Of a stretch of DNA of 64,000 nucleotides, positions 11,411-24,369 are shown one piece after another. Below the pieces are notes generated by a model. The model had not been told where the DNA came from. It was given only the letters and a program-made list of their open reading frames with translations, and made no database searches. The translations under genes were made by a program, and so were the position numbers. Where the stretch lies: the NCBI GenBank assembly GCA_030762175.1, contig CM060831.1:66880001-66944000 (forward strand). The letters run 5' to 3'. The stretch is from Metallyticus violacea. Its lineage: Eukaryota > Arthropoda > Insecta > Mantodea > Metallyticidae. The number at the start of each line of letters is the position of its first letter. The first letter of the stretch is position 1.

Positions 11411-12430
11411 TGTTGTACTCTTGGTTACCTCTTGTTCTCATTTATGCGTTTTGTCTTCCTTCCTTCCTTCCTTCCGTCCGTCCTTCTTTCTTTTATTGAT
11501 ATCTACTCTCCATTAATACTTTCTTTTTTTCTTCAATCTTTTAAAATTTCTCATATATGGCCGTTCGATATTCTGCTTCACCGGATTTTTCATGTTATAT
11601 TTATCCCATTTATTAATTCGCGTTGACTTCTTTTGATAAAAGCTTGTAGCTTTTGTTTCAAAACAAAAGTATTTGCCCCCTCTCAATAACCTTACATTCC
11701 CTATTATACCTCTTTTTTATCGTTATTTAGTATATGGTCAATATGATTAATTATATTATGATCCTTTGTGTATTTGTGTTGAAATCGTGTACTTATAACC
11801 ACCAAATTATTCATTGTTACAAACTCGCGCAATAATTCTCCATTTTGGTTTGTTTGTTCATGCTTGGTAAATTTACCTGTTATGTTTCTGTACAGATCTT
11901 CGATTTTTAGTTTTGCATTGGAGTCACCTAATATTATTAGTGTTACTTTCGGAACTTTGTCTACTACTTTTAGTAATTCAACATAGATTCCTTATTAAAT
12001 TTTCGTCTTGTTTATCTTCTGCTGAGACACAGCTGTTTACTACTGTGAAGTTTGTATGCCCTTGATGCGTAATTTACTTAACATTTCATTATGACCCAAA
12101 ATCTATCATATGATTTCTTGTTTCTTCATTAGTAAGCATCCAGTACCTGCCTCTCTTGTATTGCTTTCCATGCCAGAATAAAAAACACACAATCTTGTTT
12201 ATTAATTATGTCACTATTACTCCATTTAGTTTCTTGTAATGCCACCATGTCAATTTTTGTTTTAGCAATCTCTTCAGCTAATTCCTGACTTTTCCTGGCT
12301 TTAATAATGCCTTAATATTCCACGTTCTAATTGTTAAAGTATTCTTAGTCCGTTGTAGCTTTGGTCGATATTCTTTAATCCATCCGGTATATACTTGTTG
12401 AAAAAAATTATTGATTAAATGTTTACGGTG

Positions 12431-13260
12431 CTAGGGTGCTAAACTGGAGGACCAGACCTCCATATGCATAGCCCCCGAGGATAGGGTGGCCCAGGTGTAG
12501 GGCTATTTTTTAATCTCGGACACCACACGGGAGCCGAGGTCCACATATCATGCATTAATCTTCCATATTTATCTTGGCTGATAGCTTGTATCATCAAAAT
12601 TTCCAAATGAAATGCTTGTGAAGCAACAAATACAAAAACGTCGATAGGACACACATTCACTTATAATATTCCTGCAAAAGCTTCATTGCACATGGTATTG
12701 TGGTGCTAAACCTAAAGGCTACCCGGCGGACAGCGGTGCCAGTGTCGCAATCTTTAGCGTGTCACTTTTCTTCCCACACTGTTTTAACTAAGTCTTCGCA
12801 ATGTTCATCTTACTGTTGTCATCACAGCAAGACGCACAATTATTCTCTCAAGATATAATTTTAGTTCATAAAATAAACAAAACCGTCTGGGAGGAGAGAG
12901 TTGAACTGAAAGAGATACAAGTACCAGTATTAGAAGAACAAATATTGAGATGATCAGAAAGGTTACGCATCATTAACAAACATGCCAACAATCAACTTAC
13001 CCACAGATGAACAATCAAGAAACATATTAAATTACACAAGTGGAAGGAGAGGAAGATCAAGATGAAGATTAAACGGAACGTTCAATAATACAACCTGGAG
13101 GCCGGAGAAGGACAGGTGGAGATGAGTGGAAGAAGAGGCAGATTAAAATGAGGTTGACAACACAGAGGAAGAGGAAACTGCAGCTACCAAGGGAGGAGAT
13201 TGAGAAGAAGAGGTAGTGCGGTGAAGGGATAGAGGATCCAGGAAGGAAGATAATATGTAT
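12431..13260. other. GC-richer leader-like block and purine-rich stretch
   Basis: The segment 12430-12760 is distinctly more GC-rich than its surroundings and lies immediately 5' (on the minus strand) of the LINE endonuclease, so it may be that element's 5' untranslated region or first ORF. The following 12880-13220 is A/G-rich with many gaagaggaag-like words and no long frame. Neither is recognised as a known gene. Confidence 0.35.
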
Positions 13261-15654
13261 TAATTACTAAGGGAGTGTTTTGTTATAGCTACATAGTTTC
13301 AAAATATAATACGCAAAACTCTAGTGAAATGTCGAGAGAAAAATACATCACTTAATGGTTAAAAATAAGTGAAAAATATTAAACTTGATAATATTTATAA
13401 AATGTTATATATTATTAAAAATTAACTACTATTAAAAGATTATTATTAATAATGATAATGCATACTTAAACTTAAGGGAAGTAAAATTACAGATTAAGTT
13501 AGGTATTAGGGTAGAAATTGTATAATATATTGTTAAATCTGTTTTATATATAATTAACAAGAATTGGGTTACAGTAACGTAACTTATTTGCGATAGAGAA
13601 GAAAGAAATTTAAGGTAAATTATAATTGTACCGGACACCAGTACACATTTTCGCCGGAACTGGTGGAACAGTTTTTGTTTTAATTAAGTAAGTAAATCAC
13701 AGTGTTTATTTTTAATTTTTATTTTTGTTTTAACAGCTGTTTACCAGTAGTAGGTCAGTGCTGGCTTCCAGGATGTATGGGGATTTATAATTTAGTTTAG
13801 TTTAGGTGTATGTTTTATTCCTTAAACGAAAGTAAGTTTAGCTAAGCTAAGATATCCTTATAGAATTTTTTCTTTTGTTCTGCCCTTATTTTTGTCTTAT
13901 TTTTATTATAATTATTAATATTTTAATCGCTTTTTATTTTAGATAGTTTTTAGAGCTAGGTAAATTTGAACAACAATAATGTAACAAATATAAACATATA
14001 ATTTTTCAAATAAAGAATAGAGGTTCTGGAATGTACGTTTCGGTGAAGGAAACAAGGTACCGGGATATAGTATTACAGATATTTTTATTTTTATTTTATT
14101 TTATTATTTATGTATTCAATCTCTCAAGATATAAATAGAACCACTATACAACCGATTAGGGCCATAGAACCCCACACTAACAGAGTAACAAAGAACAAAG
14201 ATAATAGAGATAAAAGATTTAAGAAAGCAAATGCAAAACTTCAGCAACATGAATTCGAAACAGCGGCATAACCCGGAGAACACAAACCGAAAGAATGTTT
14301 AAAACGGAGATGCGCTACAACACTGGTTTTACTTCGCATGGAATGACGACCACGTTTTGTTGGCACGGCATATAAAAGTGGTGTACTGTATCTGTAATTT
14401 GAGAATCAAAGGAGAGGAGCGGATTAGCCTTTAGAGTAGCATGATCATAATAATCGGTTTCATATTCCTTTTAGTCAAAGTAAGCAAAGCTCGCCAGTTC
14501 CATTTACAGCTACGTAAGCGAAACAGATAACCCATCTAACGATAAGTATAATGTGACATTAGTTCCGAATTATCTTTTACATTGGATTGTTGCTCCTGTC
14601 CGCTGTTGGAAACATTAAGCGAATTGATGTCCTTAGCTTTATAAGTTAATTATTATTAATGTCAGTAATTTCAACCACCAGTCTTATCTTTCTCCTAGGA
14701 AAACTATTCAATGTTTCTCGCGTATTCAGAGGTCTGTCTGCAATATTCTTCATGCCTTTTTCGTTGCTACCATTTTAATAATAATGAAGAGAAAATTACA
14801 ATTAGATGGCAACCGCCTCTCTACGCTATGCTTGCATATTCAATGAACTTCATAAGCTTTGAAGACACTGTATGTATCATTATTATTCATATTAAAATGA
14901 ACGATTTTTGTGTCAAAATTATTTTGTTTACTTATGATACTTTAATTAGTATCCATAAATAAAGTTTTATAACATTACAAAAAGAGCAATAAATTTCTAA
15001 AACAAAAAGGTCAGTTTTCACACAATTTTTCTATTCATACATTAACACATTTTTCAGCATTGCGCGATGAAACCACAGACTTCTATGTAGACAGGATAGA
15101 AAGATGAAACTTCAATATGTACTGAAGGGTTTAAATATACTTCTGATCATTTTGAATATCAGGTGGATTCAGAATGATGAAAATCGTAGATTAAGATTTG
15201 AAAGCGACTATTGTTAACCATGCGCTAAAAGACTTAAGATAGTAGCCAAGCTGTAACATATTGTTATAAATACAATCAGTAGGAATGCAACAATGAGTGC
15301 TCCAAAAATAAAACCAATGAGAGAAACTCTATCTGGGAAGCAAAATGAGCAAGCAAACAATTCGCCGCACCCTATGGTGGCATGGATAGCTTAGCAGAAG
15401 CCATGTGTTAGCAGCGAGCATTTTAAGAACAGACTAGCGTTTGATAAAGAATACATTGATAAAAACCAATCGTTTTCGGACAACGTGATATAGTCAAACG
15501 AAACGAAAAAGAATATTTTTGGGTTACCTAATAATCAATGAATGGTAGGGGAGAGTACCCGGTTGAATCCTAACTCAAAAGAAAGCAAGTTGCCAAGCAA
15601 TGATTAAAACAGTATAATATGGTAACAATTACATTCTCTGTAAAATTTAAGCAT
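13261..15654. other. Unassigned AT-rich DNA
   Basis: Very AT-rich DNA with no recognisable coding or RNA gene. A few short open frames (for example 14711-14962 plus, 83 codons) have no recognisable domain. Confidence 0.5.
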
Positions 15655-16260
15655 CAAAATGTAGGAGTGTCGTTTGGAATTTCAATGTGGAGTAGTTAAG
15701 GGGGTGGAACCTAAATGTTAATTTTAAACCACCCCTTCGATATCTAAATTGATTTTTTAATAAAATGTGACTTTAATAGATAGGTATTTGGACTGGGATA
15801 GTTTGAAATAAAGCCCCGTATAACTAGATTCATTGATATTAACCTCGGGTACTTTATATACCTTACCCATTTCAGCTAACTCAAGCGTGAACTGCTAGTG
15901 TAGTTGTTGATAAGAAGAGAGAAAACTATACAAGCGAGGGATCGAAAGCAGATATAGTTGTTGTTATAACTATCGAAAGATAGAGTTGTCATTTGAAATT
16001 TCAAAGTGGGGGAGGCTTGGAATGACGGGTTGAAACATAAATTGAAACAACATTAGTTTTAAACTTCCCTCTTAATATCTACATTAATATTTTAATTAAA
16101 TATATATATAGTTATAGTCTGGAAAGAAAACACTCTGTAACTAAATGCATGAATATTGTTAGCTAAGTCGGATGCCGCTAGTATAGTTGTTGAGGTAGGT
16201 GATTGCGGTAAGGGGAGTGGAAAACATTGTATAATCGCGCCACAATGTTATAAACAGCAT
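15655..16260 (+). repeat. Two diverged tandem copies, unit about 315 bp
   Basis: The block starting gtgtcgtttggaatttcaatgtgg (15667) recurs as gttgtcatttgaaatttcaaag (near 15984). Later blocks also recur in the same order: a ttttaaac(c)accc/ttccct block, an atatctaaattgattttttaat block, a taactagattcat/taactaaatgcat block, and a gctagtgtagttgttga block. Divergence is high, so the duplication is old. No open frame is conserved between the units. Confidence 0.65.
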
Positions 16261-17855
16261 TAATGTTATATTGTTATAAATGTCACTGCCAAATAAGATG
16301 TACATACATGAGACTTTAACACCAAAAATATACTATACAATAAAACGTATTAAATCTTGTTGGGTTTTTTAACGCGCCGAACGAGACAACCAATCACATT
16401 GTTTTGTTTTAATTAAAAAATTTCTACAAATACAGTTCGCCATGGTAAAATGTGATAGAAATCTGGAAATGTTATGTATTTTGGAAATAATGATGATGCT
16501 TCGGTTGAAAGAAATGTGTATTTTGTTATTTTAAAAGCTGATCAGCTTAATCTGAACTAAATGTAATTTCAAAGCATATCGAATTTTTTTAACATTTTTT
16601 CATACTATATCTTCCGATAAAACGTTCTGATTGTACTAATAAAGTAATTCGTAGACAAAATTCCAGGCAAAGGTGAGTTTGCATATAAGCAAACAGCTGT
16701 CAAAAATGTACAACAGGCTACCACACAAAATTAAAGCACAAGGGAACAAAACTCACAACTTACGTCATTCTTGCTTCCACACAATTTATGTAACGATGTG
16801 TAACATTTAAGTTCACTTTGTACGGTCCATTCTCTCCTTTGCGTTAATTTTATTCCAATAAGGCCACAGAGTCACGAGGCCGAAAGCTTGAAGGACAACA
16901 AGATCTTCACTTAGTTGATTGTCCATGAAACCATCATTAATAATCATAAAAGCTGTCTGGAAACCGATATCGACCTCCGTGTTTACAGACATGTGATACA
17001 CATATGCATCGCATATCTCAAACAGGCCATGGCAAACATATCTCAGTATGCATACCTAGCACCTAGTCATTGAGGAATGTTCTAATAGTGACATGTTTAC
17101 TTGTACCCCAATTAAAGAAACTGGCCAGTGTGTGTGTGTATGTGTGCTTGCTATGGATCGATAGTGTAAAGGGAGTTCCCCGGGAGAATGTGGGCTCTGC
17201 CCGGGAGAGGGAGCTCCATGCAGCGTGCACACAACCTGTCTGTCGCCAACAGGTGTGCTTCTCCTGGCATTGGAGCGGAAACCTCTGTGTCTTGCCTCCA
17301 CATTCACTGAACCGGCCTTAATGAAAATCGCTGCCAATTTCCACCAAAGTGTATACACTTTTGTTCGCTTCGGATAATTTGTACACTTTCAACACACAAC
17401 TCTTGAGGGCCATTGCAAAGGAAAACAATGGCAACAGTTCCCAAGTGTACTTCTGCAGTTGAAGAGCGTTTCTTGACGTCCCTACGTTTTCAACTCAAAT
17501 ACTCCGACAACCGTTGCTCAATGACTGCCAAAAATGGCATGAAAATCAGTCTATTAATGATAACGGATGTTTAAAACTTCATACTAAGAAATAACATTTC
17601 AATTTTAAATTATTAAGCTTTGTGACCCATCCTGTATCAGCGAATATTAGAGATGTCTATGAACTATAGAGTCTTTAAAATGTCACTTCAAACTTTAAAT
17701 CATTACAAATATTAATAACCAAGGTAGGGAAAATGCAATAATAGCACTATATTTGGCAAATTATTAAGTTTATTTTTAGGTTTTTAGAAATGTTAGGAAT
17801 ATATCCACATTTCATTCTGTTACGTCATACACTGCAATAGTTCATATCTCTTGAT
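16261..17855. other. Unassigned segment with a GC-richer patch at 17130-17330
   Basis: Contains a short tg-rich microsatellite (17129-17146) and a GC-richer patch in which both strands are open by chance (17056-17358 minus, 17070-17321 plus). A ctttgtgacccatcctgta motif (17620-17637) resembles the outer end of a TA-flanked transposon, but I could not find its partner. No gene is recognised. Confidence 0.4.
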
Positions 17856-17859
17856 GAGA

Positions 17860-18130
17860 CAGTAGCATCTTTCAGTTACTACAGGAATAAGGCAGCCGAT
17901 AATCAAAAGTAGCGGGTTGAGATCTGATGATCGTGGAGGCAATACTCTTGGAAATTAGTGCAGTGAGTGGGGGTGCGCCATCTTGCTAGTATTCTATATT
18001 TTCTCAGACCTTGAGAAATACTTCTATTGTTTGCATAATAGCATTGGATCACCATACTCTAACAATGGAAACCGTAGACTACGACTTGAATTTCTGTAGC
18101 AGTATTAATAAAATCATTCATGTTTTAGTC
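17860..18130 (-). pseudogene. Tc1/mariner-superfamily transposase fragment
   Basis: Read on the minus strand, Q-D-G-A-P-P (near 17985-17965) and then, after a frame change, P-P-R-S-S-D-L-N-P-L (near 17935-17905) match two catalytic-core blocks of DDE_3-type transposases in the right order (second aspartate in x-Q-D-G-A-P-P-H, third in P-P-R-S-P-D-L-T-P). The spacing between the blocks is too short, so part of the core is deleted. The remainder is not readable. Confidence 0.5.
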
Positions 18131-18632
18131 AATAAAATTGTAACTATGGGCTGCAAAATTAAATAAATTACGAAAAGATTCTATTTTTGCCAAACATAGG
18201 AATATTTTTGTCTCAAATGTTATGTTTGTAACGTTTTTGAAAGACTCCATATACCAAACCTGTGTGTATCTTGGATATGAGAGTTTTTTATTACTGATAT
18301 TAATCCAATCTCTTTAAAATATGTGGCATTTTGAGAGAGTAGGTCGCCCCCCCCCCTTCTTTCTTTGATTAAACCAAAACGGTGCACCAAACTTTCTCGA
18401 TTTTCAAATTAAACGTCTTTTCACCGCATATAATGTGCAAGTTTGCAGTTTTTGTTGCTTCTAATATAACAGGGGATTATTGCACATATTCGATTTGCAT
18501 AAGAAATATTTAATTGTTCTAATCATAATTTCTTTTACCAGCTTTATCCTTATCCCATTCATGATCTAGTAGCAAATTTTCCTTACAACATTTATTAACG
18601 CAATCATTATTTCTATAAGCAGATATTATTAG

Positions 18633-18672
18633 TATCATCATCATCATCATCTCATCATCATCTCATCATCAA
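18633..18672 (+). repeat. (ATC)n microsatellite
   Basis: About a dozen catcat/ctcatc units, interrupted twice by an extra t or ct. Confidence 0.9.
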
Positions 18673-18857
18673 AGCAGCTCATTTGTCACATTTTAACTCC
18701 ATACTTTCACTTCAAGATCGAATTGAACTTCTCCACAGGCAAGCACAATCTTTCAAAAATACCCAAACTTAAATTATTGAACATCTTAAAACTAATCGAC
18801 ATAGATGCCACAGTAACATGTTTATCATGGTCTATTTTAATGATAAGGACATGGTCT

Positions 18858-19062
18858 TCCTTGGCAATAGTTATAAACAGGTGTACCTATTTTCTTAACC
18901 TCACTTGCAAAGAAGTCGAAACATGTTATAACGTCCTGCTCACACCATTCATTAAAATCATTCCTTGGCAATAGTTATAAACAGATGTACCTGTATTTTC
19001 TTAACCTCGCTTGCAAAGAAGTCGAAACATGTTATAACGTCCTGCCCACACCATTCATTAAA
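18858..19062 (+). repeat. Tandem duplication, unit 104 bp
   Basis: The unit beginning ccttggcaatagttataaac (18859) is repeated directly at 18963 with only a few substitutions and an indel near the ttttcttaacctc block. High similarity indicates a recent duplication. It creates two overlapping short open frames (18723-18974 and 18965-19255) that share a repeated peptide and are not convincing genes. Confidence 0.92.
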
Positions 19063-19529
19063 ATTCTTTTCATCTCACTCCAAAACCCACTCCATATGTC
19101 GGATCTTTTCTTTCATTGCTAAGCCTCTTGCCACATATGATGCTAGATTTTTGTTCGAAATGCTTAATACACTTTACATCTTTATCATTAGCTTTAAAAG
19201 TTACACATGCTCTTTATCCACTTCTGCTTTAATGACTGAGCTTTACAAAATTTAAATACGGATGTGATAAATTGCCATAGTTACAGGTGCAACCGGACAT
19301 ACAAGAGCAACCCATGTTGTATTAAACACTGTCTATTTAACAACTTCTTGGTGTAATTTCATTAAATCAATATTAACTAAACCACGTAACTGCAACGAAA
19401 CAAATAAACAAACCCATGTGCTTAATAGTAGCAACATGCTTGAACTTCGATCACTGCCATTTTTTTATGTACTATCGATACCTGCATTATGGGCTGAGAA
19501 TTGGAGTAGTCTTGGATAATATTGGTATT

Positions 19530-19786
19530 TACGAGGGCTGTTAAAGACCGCAATGTTTTAAATGCATACTTTCTCGCGAGGAAGTTTAACTTTACGCTAT
19601 TTTTTGCTTAATGCATAATATATATGTGACACTAGTTTCATTGGGAACGGAAATGACAATAGTGAAACTATTATCGCGTGTATATTATGCATTAAACTAA
19701 CAAAATATTATTATAAAGTTAAATTTTAGCCCGAAAATTTATGTATGTAAAAAAGTACAGTGATTCTTCATTGAACAGCTCTTATA
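19530..19786. mobile_element. Fold-back MITE with ~110-bp inverted repeats
   Basis: A 255-bp element, nearly all of it inverted repeat. The left arm (gagggctgtt..., 19533 to about 19645) matches the reverse complement of the right arm (about 19655-19783), including the tttctcg/ttttcgggc block, the gtttaactttacg/atttaactttata block, the gcttaatgcataatata block and the tagtttcat block. TA is at the edges. No coding content. The length and structure are those of a mariner-type miniature element moved in trans. A half copy of the same family is at 39595-39712. Confidence 0.8.
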
Positions 19787-21370
19787 TTAAGCGATTAAGG
19801 ATATTTGTATTCTACTATTTACCTTAAAAAACCAAATGAAAACTAAAGGATAAATTGAGAAAAAAAAAAACATAATTAAAAAAAATTGAGCATACTAATG
19901 GAGCTTCTTGCGCACCCACTTTCAACTCTCATCCCGGCTGGCGAAGACACAAGGTGCCTATTATTGATGAGTGGTTGAAAAGGACGCACTGTAATTTTAG
20001 TAAGCTATGGCATAATTTCTTAGGATGCACATGCCTTTAACTACATATTCTGGAGAGGAAGATATTGCAGATAAACATTAAACGCTGTGTAACTTCATAA
20101 AAGTAACTAATAGACTAGTCTTTCATTTGGTAGGTACATTCTACCAGCAAAATATTTAACAGCGTGTCACCAGAAGCTTGATTTGTGCTTAACAAAGCGA
20201 AAACTGATCCATGAAGGGTGACAACTGCAGAGTGTTTCCGAGCTGGAGGAAGAAAGGTGGAAACGATAGGTAATGTTCGTTACTGTCTCGTAATCAAAAA
20301 CATGGAACGAAATAAGATGGAAGTGCACTTCGCAACGTATTAAAAACAAGCGAGTACAGTGCCCGAAAGGGGAGAGGTAAAACATTAAAATGTATCTATC
20401 CTTTAGAGAAGAGGACCGGATTTATTATAAAGGTATCTTGGATTCTATTTATTTTCACAAAGGAGGTAAAGACTTTCTTGAAATGGGTATCCCTTTGAGC
20501 AATTTAAAATAGCTTTCAGAGAATAACGAGATACAATGCTTTGCAGGGTAAAGCTTTTAGTTTGAAAAACCCTACCGCTATTATCTAATAACAAAATCAG
20601 TTATATATAAACTTTCGCAGCATTCTTTGCTGAATACAGACCAAAGTAAAAATCCTTAGCAATTTGTGTGGTATTATAAAGGCCGGGGATTTGAAAGTTT
20701 CAATATACATTCGTACTTTTAAGAAAATATATAACATCAAATTGTTTGTTAATTATCTTTAAGGGGCTCCGGAGTGCCCGGTCTCCCCAATTTTAAAAAG
20801 TGTAAGTTTTCTCAGAATTTATGACAAACTGGAGCCTGAAATTTTCGCATAATATTTATAAAATCTTCAACAATTATTTAACACAAAGATTCTTATGATT
20901 TCATTAGATATATTCTTCACATATGCAATGAATTTTACATTTTTGTGTCATTTTAAAAATTACTTTACCGAAAAAATGTCATGCTAAACTAACCAGAAGC
21001 ATATACTAAAATGTGAAGCAAATTAGTATATTAGATTTTGAAAAAGCATGCATTTTTTGGGGCTATATAATTTAGAACACCTTTCAGTGCATTACAGGTC
21101 CATGGGTTTGAGCATGTTGTTCTTCTTCTACAAACTCTAACTAGAATAATTAGATATCCATGGTTATAAAAACACTACATGTCCAGGGTAGATAGAAAGT
21201 AACGCCCTATTGGAAATTGCTAAAAAAGTTCATATAGTGGTAGAAAATTGTCTGCATTAAAGCATGGCATTATTGAGCAGGAAAGAATCCAATTAGCAAG
21301 CAGCTCGTCATGATGGCTGGCGTTACGTCGTACAGATTGAAACAGAAATTATTGTCTCAAGAATTTCTAT

Positions 21371-21374
<4 letters not shown>
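19787..21374. other. Unassigned AT-rich DNA
   Basis: No gene recognised. A short GC-richer motif (ggggctccggagtgcccgg, 20763-20781) stands out in otherwise AT-rich sequence and may mark an old transposon end, without an identified partner. Confidence 0.45.

Positions 21375-21402
<28 letters not shown>
21375..21402 (+). repeat. (AAT)n microsatellite
   Basis: About nine aat units. Confidence 0.92.
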
Positions 21403-21403
<1 letters not shown>

Positions 21404-22008
21404 TGCATTTTATTTCAGGTATTGTTTAATTGCTATCAATGTTCCAATTACGATCCGAACGTTAGGATTATCAATGTAATATTGGTTTTGAATGGGAATT
21501 TAATTGTAAATCTTGAAGATTGTTAAAATGATTAGTAGCTCTATAACCCTTATAATAGTTTAATTTTGTTAATATAATGTACTATTTTAGTGTTGGTGTA
21601 TATATAGGTATTTTTGTTCAATAACATCCAGTAACATTCGATAACAACTTTACGTTTCTGAACATCTGTCAAAAAGGCAGACTGTATAACAACAGGGCAT
21701 GCTGGCCATCTGTCGGTACGATTAGAAAGAAGACAAGTTTACCCTTTCGCGAATCCTCCAAAAGAGGTCTGCCGACTCGAAACACCAAATGCTTTATTAC
21801 ACTTTAAACTGGGCGGAGCTAGAAATATGATTTCAATTGGCAACCGTACTTCTCATATTCAAAAGAAAATCCGCTTGCGGAAACAGGTGTCTTAAAAGAA
21901 ACCAAAACTCAACTGTTTCCGACAGATTCGAAGGGATGCCGCTTATATATGGCCGAAGCGTGTCCTATCGCAAAATTTTATTGTGCGGATCTGATCTTTA
22001 GAAAATTA
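21403..22008. other. Unassigned DNA
   Basis: No open frame or repeat recognised. Confidence 0.45.
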
Positions 22009-22009
22009 A

Positions 22010-22059
<50 letters not shown>
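22009..22059 (+). repeat. (AAT)n microsatellite
   Basis: About seventeen aat units. Confidence 0.95.
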
Positions 22060-23049
22060 GTAACGGGGAAGAAAGACTTCATCCAATAAACATACCTCAA
22101 AATTGGATGAATGAGAATGAATAAACAATATCACAGTTATGTAATAGCCAATAGAAAGCTAGAGTTGGTTCCATTTCTAGAATATTTGAAGAAATAAAAG
22201 TTTGCGGGGGAGGGGAGCGGAGCGAATTCACATAATAGATTTTATATCAAATATAAGAACTAAATTTTTGGAGGAACGTACAAGATAAAGAGTTACAGTA
22301 ACGGGACAGTACCCAAGAGAGTGATGATGATAGCAGTTAAGCAGTGAATAGTTGAAAGATACCACACGGTAACAGTCAGTCCATTATAACTGTAAATTCC
22401 TTACATCGAAGTGATCAGTGTTATAAGAAAGCATTACAGCAAACTTATAGGCGACAGTCACGCGTGAATTTGTTACGGAGAAGTTCAGTTAAAGTTAAAA
22501 TTAAAGTTACGTGAATAATGTATTTAAATCTTCGAGTGATGAACTTTAGCCTGAGGGAAACTATACAGTAGATATCAAAACCTGACTTGTCATCACGCGA
22601 CTGATGATCAGCAAGTACCTAAAACCTTCAATTGATCAAAAGATTAAACTTGAGTCCAAAATTGTGTTATTCCAGTGAAGAATCCCCTCTCAGACCTGAT
22701 ATCTCCGCTTCCCCCTGAGAGTCCTATCTTCTACTTTGGAACCACAGAAATAGGAAACATCGAACTCCTGACTTCAAGAGCCGAGGCAACGCCAGAAGAT
22801 TATAATCTAATCATCTAATTAATTAATCAGCATTCAAAAATATAGAACATTAAATTAAATCCCTGTAAATATTAAATCCTCACCACAAATACCCGTTGCA
22901 AGGTGCAGAGGTGGTAGCGAACTACAATGGATCCCAAGACAATCCAGAAGAGTCATCACAAACTCCATAACACAGTAACTATTAACGTTACTCGCAAAAG
23001 TGGTCATCCCTAGATAAAAGTTCGAGGGAACAGTGCAAGTGGTTCGGCA
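22060..23049. other. Unassigned DNA, weakly LTR-like
   Basis: Shares a short gtaacgggacagta string (22291-22304) with the LTR repeats at 51820 and 56751, and has a similar mixed composition. The match is too short to call an LTR. No open frame of note. Confidence 0.3.
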
Positions 23050-23730
23050 GATGCTCACCAGAAGCACCAAAAAGTCAGCAAGACAGCTCGTGAAATGTGT
23101 TCTTACCCGCTACACGATCCGAAATGTTTTAAAAAAGGAATTGATTCTTCGTCCGGAAGATTTTGGACCAATGGATTGCGTATGGTAAGATTGTGCTTGG
23201 TTGGTATGAGGACCGACCTCAATTCTTCACTATCTTCATTTGGAGCGACGAAGCAATTATTCATATGTGGGGGAGGGGGAGGGTATAAACCGCCACAGCT
23301 TAAAGGATGCGAAACAGTGTGACGTGACACGACATCCAACCAGGTTGTGGATCCGTTCCTTCTTCGGGACGCCATGAACGTTGAGTGGTACCAAGCCCTG
23401 ATGGAAAATGAAGTGTGGCTATTGCATCCATCATGACCTCAGCCATTTGCACTCAACGTCCGTGGCTGAATTGATAAACGTTACATCGTCGTGTTCAGTA
23501 TGAATGGTTAGTAAGGACTCCACGTGGCTTCTTCCTGTAGGAATGGGCGAAAGACGAAGTTCACAACACCAAATCGAAAACTCCAGATGAAATGAAAGAC
23601 AGGATTCGCCATGTCCTCATTAACGTATCTCAGGAGTTCAGTCAGTCCAGACTATCCCCAAGAGATTACAGAAATTGGGGGACAATGCTGCGTCATAGGT
23701 CGAATTTAAATTATGAAGATATTTCTGCCA
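23050..23730 (+). pseudogene. DUF4817/DDE_3-type transposase relic
   Basis: Plus-strand pieces in three frames follow the family's order. These are R-S-T-K/R-K-S-A-R-Q-L-V-K and V-L-K-K-E-L-I-L-R-P (23060-23150), an F-I-W-S-D-E-A block with the first catalytic aspartate (near 23235-23255), a C/W-Y-Q-A-L-M-E-N-E-V-W block (near 23390-23420), and a C-terminal K-T-P-D-E-M-K-D-R-I-R-H-V block (23580-23615). A G-rich run (23268-23282) has broken the region after the first aspartate. I found no inverted repeats around it. Confidence 0.62.
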
Positions 23731-24025
23731 TTTTGTTCTTCACAACAACATTTTCCTCACTATAATAGACCAATTATTAACAAATTTATTAACGATGACC
23801 TGTAAGGAACTATTTTCCACTCATCCTGAATTTAGAGGTTAACCATATAATTTATTTCCATAAAGTCTTCATTCTTGAGCAGGAAGTTTGGAAAGAAAAT
23901 CATATTCTAGTAGATGAATATTTTTTAATTAAGACACCCTTAAAATTTATTTTACAAATTTTAAAGTACTTCTTAAGTTAAAAAACTGCACAAACCATAT
24001 TCATTAGACTCAATACATATCATAT
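23731..24025. other. Unassigned AT-rich DNA
   Basis: Nothing recognised. Confidence 0.5.
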
Positions 24026-24108
24026 ATCGGCCGTTTCACACCTTGAATTCAATGGGACACTAATTACCAAAAATATTAAAGAGGATTCTTAAATAAAATA
24101 AACAAAAA
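24026..24108 (+). mobile_element. SINE family A, 3' fragment
   Basis: Matches the 3' third of the SINE copies at 29585 and 57975: the cggccgtttcac block, the cttgaattcaatggga block, and ttaaagag...aaataaaataaa at the tail. The tRNA-like head is absent, so this is a 5'-truncated copy. Confidence 0.65.
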
Positions 24109-24217
24109 TAACAGCTTGTAGTGGAAGCAAACGGTTATTTTTTACTTTCAGAGAGTTTTATAATTGTTTTATCTACAAAAAGGTGCATATCTATTCAAGA
24201 TAGATTTTCCAGGGTAT

Positions 24218-24260
24218 ATTGTAGCAGCAGTAGCAGTAGCAGTAGCAGCAGCAACAGTAA

Positions 24261-24311
<51 letters not shown>

Positions 24312-24326
24312 CAGCAGTACTACTAC

Positions 24327-24369
<43 letters not shown>

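Larger units (their letters stand above)
9430..12430 (-). mobile_element. Decayed APE-type LINE (non-LTR retrotransposon)
   Basis: Reading minus strand from right to left, the order is that of a LINE ORF2. An AP-endonuclease-like start (T-W-N-I-K-A-L-L then D-M-V-A-L-Q-E-T-K-W, 12345-12215) is followed by a poorly readable middle. Reverse transcriptase fingers and palm come next: L-P-x-H-W-N-E-G-I-V-C-x-x-x-K-K, then I-T-L-W-N-I-S-D-K-I-Y (10925-10790), then F-D-S-V-Y-R-N-Q-I-I-D (10655-10610), and A-Y-A-D-D-L-I (10400-10375). Last is a basic C-terminal tail (R-M-P-K-E-R-L-S-K-E-I-Y-R, 9680-9640). Stops and frame shifts are frequent. Two later events split it: a TTTC microsatellite (11359-11410) and an insertion at about 9840-10290 that replaced the RT thumb region. 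The clade is uncertain; RTE- or I-like are both possible. Confidence 0.75.

Noticed and set aside
11267..11626. 119-codon plus-strand frame with membrane-like Leu/Phe/Ser runs
   Set aside because: Caused by the TTTC microsatellite and antisense to the LINE.
22060..22800. Possible LTR, from a shared gtaacgggacagta string
   Set aside because: Only a 14-base match to the LTR pair; no partner repeat or recognisable leader.
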